Virus record (IMG/VR): IMGVR_UViG_3300008262_000519
Span: 1 to 24,726 of that record
Strand: one strand, 5' to 3'
Source of the DNA: a virus
Length of the DNA stretch: 24,726 nucleotides
This document shows, piece after piece, positions 8,114-14,254 of this stretch. Position numbers and translations under genes: made by a program. Numbering within the stretch: the stretch's first letter is position 1; each line of letters starts with the position of its first letter. The notes beneath the pieces were generated by a model. It worked only from the letters and a program-made list of their open reading frames with translations, searched no databases and was not told the origin of the DNA.

Positions 8114-8140
8114 AAAAAAAGAGGGGTGTTGAAACCCCCC
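8114..8140 (-). terminator. Rho-independent terminator after regA
   Basis: GGGGT/ACCCC stem (8138-8134 with 8127-8123), a 6-nt loop, then UCU followed by a U run (8120-8114). It starts 15 bases after the regA stop codon and ends the long clamp/clamp-loader operon. Confidence 0.85.
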
Positions 8141-8154
8141 ATGAATACTACGGT

Positions 8155-8580
8155 TTACTCAACCGTTGTCTTTTTTCTTCCGATGTTGTACTTACTTTCC
8201 AGAGTCCATTCATCCTTTTCTTTAAAGGCAAGAACTTTGATCTGATTGAGGGGAGCAAGATCTTCAATCTTTTCTGGAGTTACAATTGTAATCAATCCCC
8301 AATCACTCAGAAGTTGAATGATACGATTACGGCGCTGAATATCATTCAACGATAGATTAGTGTTCTTACCATCAAGGGCAAACAGCTCCTTGAAATGAAC
8401 AATATAATACTTACCTTGTTTATGCAAGATATGGCAAGACTGATAGATCTTCTTTTCTTTGCGCGATGCCACTCCAATCCTTGTCAGAGTTTCTCTCACT
8501 TTCAAGAAGTCGTCGGGTTCATTCAGAACCACTTCAACCATATCAGTTTGCTTCCACTGGATTTCAGTTTCAACACTCAT
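8155..8580 (-). CDS. regA: RegA translational repressor
   Basis: RNA-binding protein that represses translation of early phage mRNAs by binding around their start codons. It has 141 aa against 122 aa for T4 RegA. The family is recognised from the overall sequence: VEVVLNEPDDFLKVRETLTR near the N-terminus, QSCHILHKQGKYYIVHFKE in the core and LNDIQRRNRIIQLL with WGLITIV later. Extra residues at both ends explain the length. The start ATG overlaps the gp62 stop as ATGA, keeping the T4 pairing of 62 with regA. It is the last gene before a strong terminator. Confidence 0.95.
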   Translation of the reverse strand: MSVETEIQWKQTDMVEVVLNEPDDFLKVRETLTRIGVASRKEKKIYQSCHILHKQGKYYIVHFKELFALDGKNTNLSLNDIQRRNRIIQLLSDWGLITIVTPEKIEDLAPLNQIKVLAFKEKDEWTLESKYNIGRKKTTVE

Positions 8581-8804
8581 CTCTTTCCACCTTTATTCAA
8601 TACCTTTGTAATATGATCTAGCTGATCCTTGGTGAGAATCCTGAGTGCTTGGAGAGCTTTATCGTCATTATAACCATAATACTCTTTGACTACATCAAGA
8701 TAATCAATAGAATCTTTTTTCGCCCAAGGAGAGAAACGCTTCCTCGGTTTGACACTATTTAGTTGGTTGATTGAGTAGAGGTAGTCTTTCAGTTGGTACG
8801 TCAT
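8577..8804 (-). CDS. gp62: Clamp loader small subunit gp62, apparently internally deleted
   Basis: With four gp44 subunits, gp62 loads the gp45 clamp onto primer-template DNA. Only 75 aa are present here (T4 gp62 is 187 aa; cyanophage versions are, from memory, about 120-140 aa). The N-terminus MTYQLKDYLYSIN and the C-terminal part from RPKR-like KPRKRFSPWAKK through VKEYYGYNDDKALQALRIL both look like the usual ends of the cyanophage protein; the central part that normally carries a helical segment with a Cys/Phe-Pro motif is absent, joined near residue 14 (about 8757-8770). The frame is kept. The stop overlaps regA as ATGA. The start lies 50 bases inside the upstream membrane-protein ORF. 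Activity is uncertain. Identity is from position and remembered family sequence. Confidence 0.75.
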   Translation of the reverse strand: MTYQLKDYLYSINQLNSVKPRKRFSPWAKKDSIDYLDVVKEYYGYNDDKALQALRILTKDQLDHITKVLNKGGKR

Positions 8805-8970
8805 TCCAGTGTCTCACAGCGTTAGCAACAATAGCAATATTAGTAATCATGTACGACAAAAAGATAAGGCTGCGAATAATCGCAACCTTATCAGATTCTC
8901 TGTCGCAATTTGACGCTTTTTCTCCAAGCGCCTTACACCACAGTCTCCAAGATATACGCAAGTATTTCAT
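8755..8970 (-). CDS. Small membrane protein, 71 aa
   Basis: Starts MKYLRISWRLWCKALGEKAS, continues with a charged stretch and then one hydrophobic segment at about residues 31-50 (IIRSLIFLSYMITNIAIVAN) that would span the membrane once, followed by a short polar tail. The ATG overlaps the stop of the 47-aa gene as ATGA, which supports translation. The last 50 bases overlap the start of gp62 in another frame; this long overlap may be a by-product of the gp62 rearrangement. Similar small one-span proteins occur near gp62 in cyanophages as I remember them. Function unknown. Confidence 0.7.
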   Translation of the reverse strand: MKYLRISWRLWCKALGEKASNCDRESDKVAIIRSLIFLSYMITNIAIVANAVRHWNDVPTERLPLLNQPTK

Positions 8971-9110
8971 TTGAACACAGCAGTAACAGAAACAACTTTA
9001 GCAGTAGGATTACGAGCAAGAGCAGTAACCCGAGCATCTTGATAATTTGCCGCTTCAACAATTTCGTCAAACAGACGACCAGCGACGTAGAGTTGAACTT
9101 TAATTTTCAT
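8967..9110 (-). CDS. Small protein, 47 aa
   Basis: Reads MKIKVQLYVAGRLFDEIVEA, then a helix-like ANYQDARVTALARNP and a final strand TAKVVSVTAVFK. The beta-helix-beta impression and clean composition suggest a real folded mini-protein. Its start lies 11 bases inside the end of the methyltransferase gene and its stop overlaps the next ATG as ATGA, so it is embedded in the operon. I do not recognise a family with a known function. Confidence 0.75.
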   Translation of the reverse strand: MKIKVQLYVAGRLFDEIVEAANYQDARVTALARNPTAKVVSVTAVFK

Positions 9111-9945
9111 AGTTGAAAAGGACGAGCTCCTTGCGTTGTGCTTGATCTATTGTATACGACCCGACCGACCGCATGGTGTAGGTATGTGCAAATTCTCCAA
9201 CTGTCCACCCCTGGAACCGCTCCTTCACGAGGTTGGAATTGTTGTAGGAAACCAGTTGAGGGCAAACAAACCGATCACAATCAGTAGCAAACTTATCGTG
9301 ATCAAATCCTTTATGCATAGATCCTCTATTCCCATAGAGGTTATCCTTAATGTCATAAGGAGGATCAAGATAAACAAATACATCTTTGCGATCTGTCAAC
9401 AGTTCTTCGTATGACACATTAGTTATCTTCCAATTAGAGATTAACTCTTGGTACTCGGAAAGTCTTTGGATACCAGCAACGGAGAAGTTTGAATCTGATG
9501 CTTGTGCTGAGAAAGAGGACGATTGAGTAAGACCACTAAAACTGCACTTGTTAAGGATATAGAAACTAATAGCGCGGTGAAAGCGATCACATTTTCTTGG
9601 ATCTTCTGAAAGATATTCTTTTGCTTCAAGGAAAAGTACCCGTGCTTTAGTTTGATCGTTGTGTTTTTCTTTGAGTTTAAGAAGTTCATCTTGAAGTTCC
9701 TGTCCATTATATTGGAGTTCACACCAAAAATTAAATAATGGTTCATATAAATCGTTTACCCAAATATCAATATTTGGATAACGCTTTGCAACTTCAAGTG
9801 CTACAGAACCTCCACCAAGAAAAGGTTCACGAAACTCTTTATAGTCTTTCAAATCAGGCATGAATTGAAAGAGTTTAGGAAGTGCTCTACTCTTCCCCCC
9901 AGGGTATCTCAAGGGAGTTTTCAGGGATTTTGTAGTCTGGGGCAT
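9100..9945 (-). CDS. Dam-type DNA adenine-N6 methyltransferase
   Basis: Transfers a methyl group from S-adenosylmethionine to adenine N6 in DNA. In this 281-aa protein the N-terminal motif LRYPGGKSR is at about 12-20, the SAM-binding FLGGG at 42-46, VNDLYEPLFNFW at about 63-74 is typical of the Dam/D12 class, CSFSGL lies at about 134-139 and the catalytic DPPYD at 194-198. All key motifs are present, so it should be active. GATC recognition is likely from the class but not proven. It lies between gp44 and gp62, which are adjacent in T4, so it looks inserted into the clamp-loader cluster. Its ATG lies 59 bases inside the preceding ORF, with the conserved PGGKS coded inside that overlap. Confidence 0.93.
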   Translation of the reverse strand: MPQTTKSLKTPLRYPGGKSRALPKLFQFMPDLKDYKEFREPFLGGGSVALEVAKRYPNIDIWVNDLYEPLFNFWCELQYNGQELQDELLKLKEKHNDQTKARVLFLEAKEYLSEDPRKCDRFHRAISFYILNKCSFSGLTQSSSFSAQASDSNFSVAGIQRLSEYQELISNWKITNVSYEELLTDRKDVFVYLDPPYDIKDNLYGNRGSMHKGFDHDKFATDCDRFVCPQLVSYNNSNLVKERFQGWTVGEFAHTYTMRSVGSYTIDQAQRKELVLFNYEN

Positions 9946-10129
9946 GATATTTTAGATATTCACGAAAGGTCATCTTCATTTCTTTCTGCGTCATGCCACA
10001 GTGGGCAGCTGCCGCAGGTAAATTCATTACAGCACGAAACAAAGCTTCATTTGCTTCGTTTACATTCTCTGGTGTAGTTTTCACGTATCCACCTATATTG
10101 TCGTTCTGGTTCGTTTTCAAGTCGTTCAA
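9887..10129 (-). CDS. Hypothetical protein upstream of the methyltransferase, 80 aa
   Basis: The conserved-looking part is LPAAAAHCGMTQKEMKMTFREYLKYHAPDY, which reads like a small helix-turn-helix (AAAAHCGMTQKEMKMTF) followed by an aromatic tail. The longest frame starts at a TTG (10129) with a strong GGAGGAG four bases upstream; a GTG at 10084 preceded by GGTGGA is the alternative and gives 65 aa. The 3' end overlaps the methyltransferase by 59 bases and the 5' end overlaps the 46-aa ORF by 83 bases. DNA binding is a guess from the helix-turn-helix look only. Confidence 0.7.
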   Translation of the reverse strand: MNDLKTNQNDNIGGYVKTTPENVNEANEALFRAVMNLPAAAAHCGMTQKEMKMTFREYLKYHAPDYKIPENSLEIPWGEE

Positions 10130-10187
10130 GCATCTCCTCCATCATAATAAATTTAGGTTCCTTCTCAAGAAATTTCAGCAAACTCAT
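10047..10187 (-). CDS. Short ORF coupled to gp44, 46 aa
   Basis: Reads MSLLKFLEKEPKFIMMEEML, then a highly charged helix ending TRECKRSK. Its ATG overlaps the gp44 stop as ATGA, the same junction used by most genes here. Against it, 83 of its 141 bases overlap the 80-aa gene in another frame. It may be a real small protein or mainly a coupling ORF that brings ribosomes to the TTG start at 10129. Confidence 0.55.
   Translation of the reverse strand: MSLLKFLEKEPKFIMMEEMLERLENEPERQYRWIRENYTRECKRSK
10134..10140 (-). promoter_or_regulatory. Ribosome binding site GGAGGAG for the TTG start at 10129
   Basis: GGAGGAG on the minus strand, four bases before TTG (six from the GGAGG core). Strong Shine-Dalgarno sequences are rare in this window, so this one argues for the TTG start. 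It lies inside the 46-aa ORF. Confidence 0.55.
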
Positions 10188-11128
10188 TTGAATTCACAAC
10201 TCATCATGATCTCTGTCAGACATGCAAGCAAGTTTACTTCCTGATCTGGAACAACACTAATGTCTCGCATGTACTTGGCAATAATCAAAACTGCTTCTGG
10301 GATAGCAGCGGGTTTCAGAACCTCATACAAACTATCATAGATCTTACGCATCACCATGCTAGGATCATTATCCAGATGCTGCACAACCCAGTTCTTCACC
10401 GTAGTAAACTCTTTCTTCTTAAGAGCACCAAGAAGGGCATCAAGATTGACATCGGCAACGTCAACAAGAATAGCAGAGGAAATAGCTCCAGTAGCAGCAT
10501 AACGCTGACACTCGTTAATGAGGCGACGCCAATCAGGATAGTACCGCTTAACAAGTTTAGCAAGAACTTTGTCTTCATATTCTACGTTCTCATGCGTCAG
10601 GATAGACTTCAGGCGCGTGAAGAACTCACCCTGAAGTTGCGTTGCCTGATCTGGTTTGATCCTGAAATCAACGACCGTGCAACGAGAGTGCAGCGGTTCG
10701 ATGATCTTATTAATGAAGTTACAAGTGAAGATGAAACGGCAGTTGCCATGAAACTCCTCTACAGCGGTCCTCAGGGACAGTTGCACGTCGTTGGTGGTGT
10801 TGTCTGCCTCGTCGATAATGACGACTTTGTGGGACGCTCCAGAGGTCAAGGAGACAGTTGTGGCGAATTGCCTGACACGGTTGCGAACGGTGTCTAGGAA
10901 GCGCCCCTCGTCGGACCCGTTGATGACGATGTAGGACGCTCCAATCTCCTCACACATCGCTTTAGCGATGGTGGTCTTACCGACGCCTGCTGTGCCCGTC
11001 AGGAGCAGGTTAGGGAGCTCTCCCTGGTTGACAAAACCCTGGAACACTTCCTTAGTGCTCGCAGGGAGAATGCAATCTTCAACAATAGTAGGACGGTACT
11101 TTTCAACCCACAAAAACTCTTTACTCAT
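10184..11128 (-). CDS. gp44: Clamp loader ATPase subunit gp44
   Basis: AAA+ ATPase that, with gp62, opens and loads the gp45 clamp (314 aa; T4 gp44 is 319 aa). WVEKYRPT near the N-terminus is the classic clamp-loader opening; Walker A is GTAGVGKT at about 45-52, Walker B DEAD at 106-109, and the arginine-finger SRC at 148-150. All motifs are intact. I chose the ATG at 11128 over the TTG one codon upstream. The stop overlaps a short ORF as ATGA. The speD gene ends three bases before the start, splitting gp44 from gp45 in a way common to cyanophages but not T4. Confidence 0.97.
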   Translation of the reverse strand: MSKEFLWVEKYRPTIVEDCILPASTKEVFQGFVNQGELPNLLLTGTAGVGKTTIAKAMCEEIGASYIVINGSDEGRFLDTVRNRVRQFATTVSLTSGASHKVVIIDEADNTTNDVQLSLRTAVEEFHGNCRFIFTCNFINKIIEPLHSRCTVVDFRIKPDQATQLQGEFFTRLKSILTHENVEYEDKVLAKLVKRYYPDWRRLINECQRYAATGAISSAILVDVADVNLDALLGALKKKEFTTVKNWVVQHLDNDPSMVMRKIYDSLYEVLKPAAIPEAVLIIAKYMRDISVVPDQEVNLLACLTEIMMSCEFK

Positions 11129-11131
11129 CAA

Positions 11132-11467
11132 TCACTCCAAAGGTCGAACAAATTCATTACTAATAATATCACGAGCTTCTAGTTCTCGCTTCATCCATTC
11201 TACACCTTTCTCTGGTGTAGTATGATCTCCACAAGTGAAGATATCACATACTGCCATACCCAACTCAGGCCACGTATGAATGCTGATATGACTTTCAGCA
11301 AGCATAGCAACACATGTAACTCCCTGCGGTTCAAACTTATGGGAGTTCAAAGCAAGCAGGGTGGAGTTACATTTTTTAGATGCCATATAAACAGTATCTC
11401 TGATCCACCCTTCATCGTCAAGAAGTTCAGAGGGACATTCTTTGAGGGTGAAGAGAATATGTTTCAT
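11132..11467 (-). CDS. speD: S-adenosylmethionine decarboxylase proenzyme SpeD
   Basis: Produces decarboxylated SAM for polyamine synthesis. In this 111-aa protein the self-cleavage site is the Glu-Ser pair in LAESHISIHTWPE: Ser59 would become the pyruvoyl group, with His64 and Cys79 (in DIFTCGDH) at the same spacing as the catalytic residues of the short bacterial/archaeal class, so the enzyme should mature and work. It is a host-like metabolic gene placed between gp45 and gp44, a known cyanophage arrangement. Its start shares one base with the gp45 stop (TGATG). It may raise spermidine for DNA packaging or host physiology, which is inferred. Confidence 0.95.
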   Translation of the reverse strand: MKHILFTLKECPSELLDDEGWIRDTVYMASKKCNSTLLALNSHKFEPQGVTCVAMLAESHISIHTWPELGMAVCDIFTCGDHTTPEKGVEWMKRELEARDIISNEFVRPLE

Positions 11468-12132
11468 CAGGGTTCGAGGGCAATATAATAGGTCAGGTCA
11501 AGGTTTTGGTTGGTCCATTCTGAAATAAGGTGCTTAGATACTTTAACGGTATAATCACCAGGGAACAGACGGATGTTTTCAATTTTAACATCCAAAGAAT
11601 AGCTCCCAGTAAAGTCACCAGAAATGGATTGCTCGTAAGTATTGCTGGTATCATTCTCTTTATCGCGGAGGATCAGTTTGATTGCTTCGCCAGTAGTATC
11701 AAAAGTAAGATCGGGAAGACTATAAACAGCAGATGCTTTCTGCAGAGAGATCAGATCTTCACCAGAAAGATTGAACTGGATATCTGCACCAGGAAACTTT
11801 ACATTTTTTTCAGGAGCAGACTTGAGCGTAATCTCTGGATCAGAAAAGTAGTAACGAGCAGACTGCCTGCCGCCACGAATATTGACAAAACTTTCGTTAG
11901 CAAACTCAAGCTGAGGATCGCTAAACAAAGAGATCCCAGAAAGAAACTGACTAAGATCGTAAATTGCGAAGTCAACAGGAAACACTTCCTCGCCAGTAAA
12001 CTTTGCGAGTATGTTCTCTGCGTTAGAAATAGTTCTAACCGTGGATCCTTTACGGAAGACAATAGAGGAATTGATGGTGGAAAAATTCTTGAGGACATCA
12101 AGGGTTTTCTTAGAAAGGATAACTTTACTCAT
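11467..12132 (-). CDS. gp45: Sliding clamp gp45
   Basis: Trimeric processivity clamp for gp43 and, with gp55, a mobile activator of late transcription. It has 221 aa against 228 aa for T4 gp45. The family is recognised from the whole sequence and context rather than one motif: MSKVILSKKTLDVLKNFSTI at the start, VDFAIYDLSQFLSGISLF at about 53-70 and repeated amphipathic strands through the rest. The C-terminus NLDLTYYIALEP is typical for the family. The ATG overlaps the upstream gene as ATGA. Confidence 0.95.
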   Translation of the reverse strand: MSKVILSKKTLDVLKNFSTINSSIVFRKGSTVRTISNAENILAKFTGEEVFPVDFAIYDLSQFLSGISLFSDPQLEFANESFVNIRGGRQSARYYFSDPEITLKSAPEKNVKFPGADIQFNLSGEDLISLQKASAVYSLPDLTFDTTGEAIKLILRDKENDTSNTYEQSISGDFTGSYSLDVKIENIRLFPGDYTVKVSKHLISEWTNQNLDLTYYIALEP

Positions 12133-12419
12133 GGGCGGTCGTAATCTTCACGGATAGCGTTTTTGTCGTTGAAGTGCATCAGCAGCACGGCATAGTGTAG
12201 CACCTTCATGATATCCATGCGAGCACTACCTTTCTTGTCATAACGAGAGGCATACTTCAGGATATTACTGCGACAGAAAGCTTCTCCATCGCCACATGCT
12301 TCAATCAAATCGAGAGTTTGGATCTTGTCATCACCTGCTGAATAATGTTGTCGATAAGTGTTGGTGATGTATTGGCGCAACTCTTCGAGGATCGCGTCTT
12401 CATTATATTTGTAGTTCAT
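12129..12419 (-). CDS. DUF3310-like protein, 96 aa
   Basis: The core FCRSNILKYASRYDKKGSARMDIMKVLHYAVLL at about residues 48-80 matches the pattern of DUF3310 proteins (Cys or Tyr-rich start, KYxxRYxxKG, a second helix with K..hY.), a phage family that includes a domain of T7 gp1.7, a nucleotide-metabolism protein. The part before it is a helical segment (EDAILEELRQYITNTYRQHY). It starts right after the stop of the 58-aa gene (TGAATG) and its stop overlaps the gp45 start as ATGA. A nucleotide-related role is possible but not shown. Confidence 0.8.
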   Translation of the reverse strand: MNYKYNEDAILEELRQYITNTYRQHYSAGDDKIQTLDLIEACGDGEAFCRSNILKYASRYDKKGSARMDIMKVLHYAVLLMHFNDKNAIREDYDRP

Positions 12420-12596
12420 TCAGCGGTTCCAGATTAGTTGGATATTATCATGGTAGCATTCTTCAAGCTTTCCGTCAAGGTCTTTGACAAAAAGTTTGAG
12501 ACCCTCGCCACCTAGGATCTTCACGGTCTTGCCGTTGTCAAGAACGGCAAGATGATTTACGTACCCGTGGAATTTATCAGAACGGATCTGAGGCAT
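12420..12596 (-). CDS. Small protein between the CobS-like and DUF3310-like genes, 58 aa
   Basis: Reads MPQIRSDKFHGYVNHLAVLD, then NGKTVKILGGEGLKLFVKDL and ends NIQLIWNR. Alternating strands and turns suggest a small SH3-like or KOW-like barrel. It has one of the best Shine-Dalgarno sequences in the window (AGGAGG, six bases before the ATG). It overlaps the end of the CobS-like gene by 20 bases and is followed directly by the next ATG. No family with known function recognised. Confidence 0.8.
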   Translation of the reverse strand: MPQIRSDKFHGYVNHLAVLDNGKTVKILGGEGLKLFVKDLDGKLEECYHDNIQLIWNR

Positions 12597-13692
12597 TCTC
12601 TTCCTCCTTGGTTTCTACATTAGCATCAATCTTATCATACAGTTCGATGAAAGATTGCTTGGTTTCGTCATCAAAACGATTGACACAAACCTTAATCGCC
12701 TTCATACGATCCTGCCAGATAGCAAAGGCACGGATGATATGAACAAGACGGCGAGTGGAGATCACTTCATCGATACCACCATCCTTGAAAGTTTTGCGGA
12801 TAATGTCTGCCCAGTTAGCAAGATTGGCACAGAACTCCACGTCATCAACACCCAAAGAAGCAGCTGCTTTCTTCAGAATAGAAGTTTCAACCGTGGCGCT
12901 GGGATACTCTTGCTCAAACGTGAGAGCAAAACGCTCAAGAAACGCTTCATTCAAAACGTTAGTGCCGATGAAACGACCGTCATCGCTACCTTTACCTTTA
13001 GTATTGGCAGTAGCAATCACGTTGAAACCAGCAGCAGGTTGAACGTAGCGACCAGTTTTCTTCAGGAAGACACCCTTGCCTTCAAGAATAGACTGAAGAC
13101 ACAGGATTTTGTTAGAGGCAAGGTCAACCTCATCAAGCAGCAGGATGGCACCACGCTCCAAAGCTTCAATCACAGGACCGTTGTGCCACACAGTCTCGCC
13201 ATTCACAAGACGGAAACCACCAATCAGATCATCCTCATCAGTCTCGATAGTGATATTCACACGGATCAACTCACGCTTGAGTTGAGCACACGCTTGTTCC
13301 ACAGAGAAAGTCTTACCGTTACCAGACAGACCCGTGATAAAAGTAGGATAGAAGATGCCAGACTTGATAATTTTTTTCACATCAGAAAAGTTCCCGAACG
13401 GGACATAATTAGCATCTTTGTCGGGAATAAGATTCTGAATTTCCCGAACGGGAACAGGAATAGCAGGAGCAGCGGCAGGAGATTGGTAGGTTTGCTCCAA
13501 ACGTTCTTGCACAGTCAGGTTCCAAGTGCCACGCTTCACATAGAAGTCACGCAGACGCTTGGTAGCAGTAGCATAGGTGATACCAAAGTTATCACAAGCT
13601 TGCTGGACCATATTGGCGGAAATATCGTTACCAAAGTGCTCGGACAGGTAACCAGTCAGTTGCTCGGTAGTAACGTCGGACTTGCGGGGCAT
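12577..13692 (-). CDS. cobS: CobS-like MoxR-type AAA+ ATPase
   Basis: AAA+ ATPase of the MoxR/CobS group (371 aa). Walker A is GLSGNGKT around K127, Walker B is ILLLDEVD with D187, and the sensor-1 strand is NVIATANT near 230. The first 60 residues (TTEQLTGYLSEHFGNDISAN and on) look like a helical substrate- or DNA-binding domain. Cyanophages carry this gene as cobS, named after the cobaltochelatase subunit, but no large CobN chelatase is visible here; paired with the VWA protein at 14251-16410 it may instead act as a MoxR-VWA remodelling machine. The frame is open further upstream (to 13884) but that part overlaps the 169-aa gene. I chose MPRKSD at 13692; ATG at 13701 is equally possible. 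Confidence 0.9.
   Translation of the reverse strand: MPRKSDVTTEQLTGYLSEHFGNDISANMVQQACDNFGITYATATKRLRDFYVKRGTWNLTVQERLEQTYQSPAAAPAIPVPVREIQNLIPDKDANYVPFGNFSDVKKIIKSGIFYPTFITGLSGNGKTFSVEQACAQLKRELIRVNITIETDEDDLIGGFRLVNGETVWHNGPVIEALERGAILLLDEVDLASNKILCLQSILEGKGVFLKKTGRYVQPAAGFNVIATANTKGKGSDDGRFIGTNVLNEAFLERFALTFEQEYPSATVETSILKKAAASLGVDDVEFCANLANWADIIRKTFKDGGIDEVISTRRLVHIIRAFAIWQDRMKAIKVCVNRFDDETKQSFIELYDKIDANVETKEEENASDPF
12603..12608 (-). promoter_or_regulatory. Ribosome binding site AGGAGG for the 58-aa gene
   Basis: A full AGGAGG six bases before the ATG at 12596, lying in the last codons of the CobS-like gene. It decides that the short ORF is translated despite the 20-base overlap. Confidence 0.75.
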
Positions 13693-13744
13693 GGAGGTCA
13701 TTTCGTTGATGTAAGTAGTATAGGGCAGGTTGGGTGGTTTGGCG

Positions 13745-14254
13745 TCAGACCCAGGACGGTTTGCGAACTGGCATACGGAGGTAGTTGCTTGCGACCCAGG
13801 GCTTACTAGCGATATACATTTTGTAAGCATCGAACGTAGAGATGTTCGTATCATATTTGTATTCATCTGGCATAGCTCTAGCAAAAGGAGTTACATTATC
13901 CAACTTACCTTTAGGAAAAAGATAGTATGCCTGTATTAAAGTATTCTGACAGGCATGAGTTTTATTGTATCGTAGGGTGTATTCATCACATAAATTCAGT
14001 CCCCATTTGATAAGCCAGTAGGCGTTATCCACGGTGTCTGCCGCCCATTTCGTACAAGGGTGGTTGCGAAAGGCACCTTTCTCTGTCGAATAGGGCGTCC
14101 CGTCTGCTTTTCCCAAAGTTCCGTAAGAATGATACCAAGAAGAAGCAACGATGCTAAGCATCTGGCAACATTCCAACGGCATTTTGACAACATGTTTGTC
14201 TGGAAGACAGATAGCACTTTCGGCAGGAAAAGGATGTGTGACAAAGATATTCAC
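13745..14254 (-). CDS. Conserved-type phage protein with a KHVVKM motif, 169 aa
   Basis: Starts MNIFVTHPFP and has DKHVVKMPLECCQML at about residues 19-33, then HPCTKWAADTVDNAYWLIKWG at about 64-84, LCDEYTLRYNKTHACQ at about 87-102 and a C-terminal VASNYLRMP. This arrangement of His, Lys, Cys and Trp motifs recurs in many phage proteins of unknown function that I recall; conserved His/Lys/Cys residues would suit an enzyme or metal site. It starts at a GTG overlapping the CobT-like stop (GTGA) and sits between the two MoxR/VWA-system genes. Function unknown. Confidence 0.85.
   Translation of the reverse strand: MNIFVTHPFPAESAICLPDKHVVKMPLECCQMLSIVASSWYHSYGTLGKADGTPYSTEKGAFRNHPCTKWAADTVDNAYWLIKWGLNLCDEYTLRYNKTHACQNTLIQAYYLFPKGKLDNVTPFARAMPDEYKYDTNISTFDAYKMYIASKPWVASNYLRMPVRKPSWV

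Noticed and set aside
13710-13725. TATACT-like -10 box before the CobS-like gene
   Set aside because: No matching -35 box at 16-18 bases, and the gene follows the 169-aa gene closely enough to be co-transcribed.
12655-13809. 384-aa ORF on the plus strand
   Set aside because: Fully opposite the CobS-like gene with intact AAA+ motifs. Its length comes from codon-usage bias of the real gene; the product shows no domain.
13702-13884. N-terminal extension of the CobS-like protein
   Set aside because: It would overlap the 169-aa gene by 140 bases in another frame and shows no domain-like sequence.
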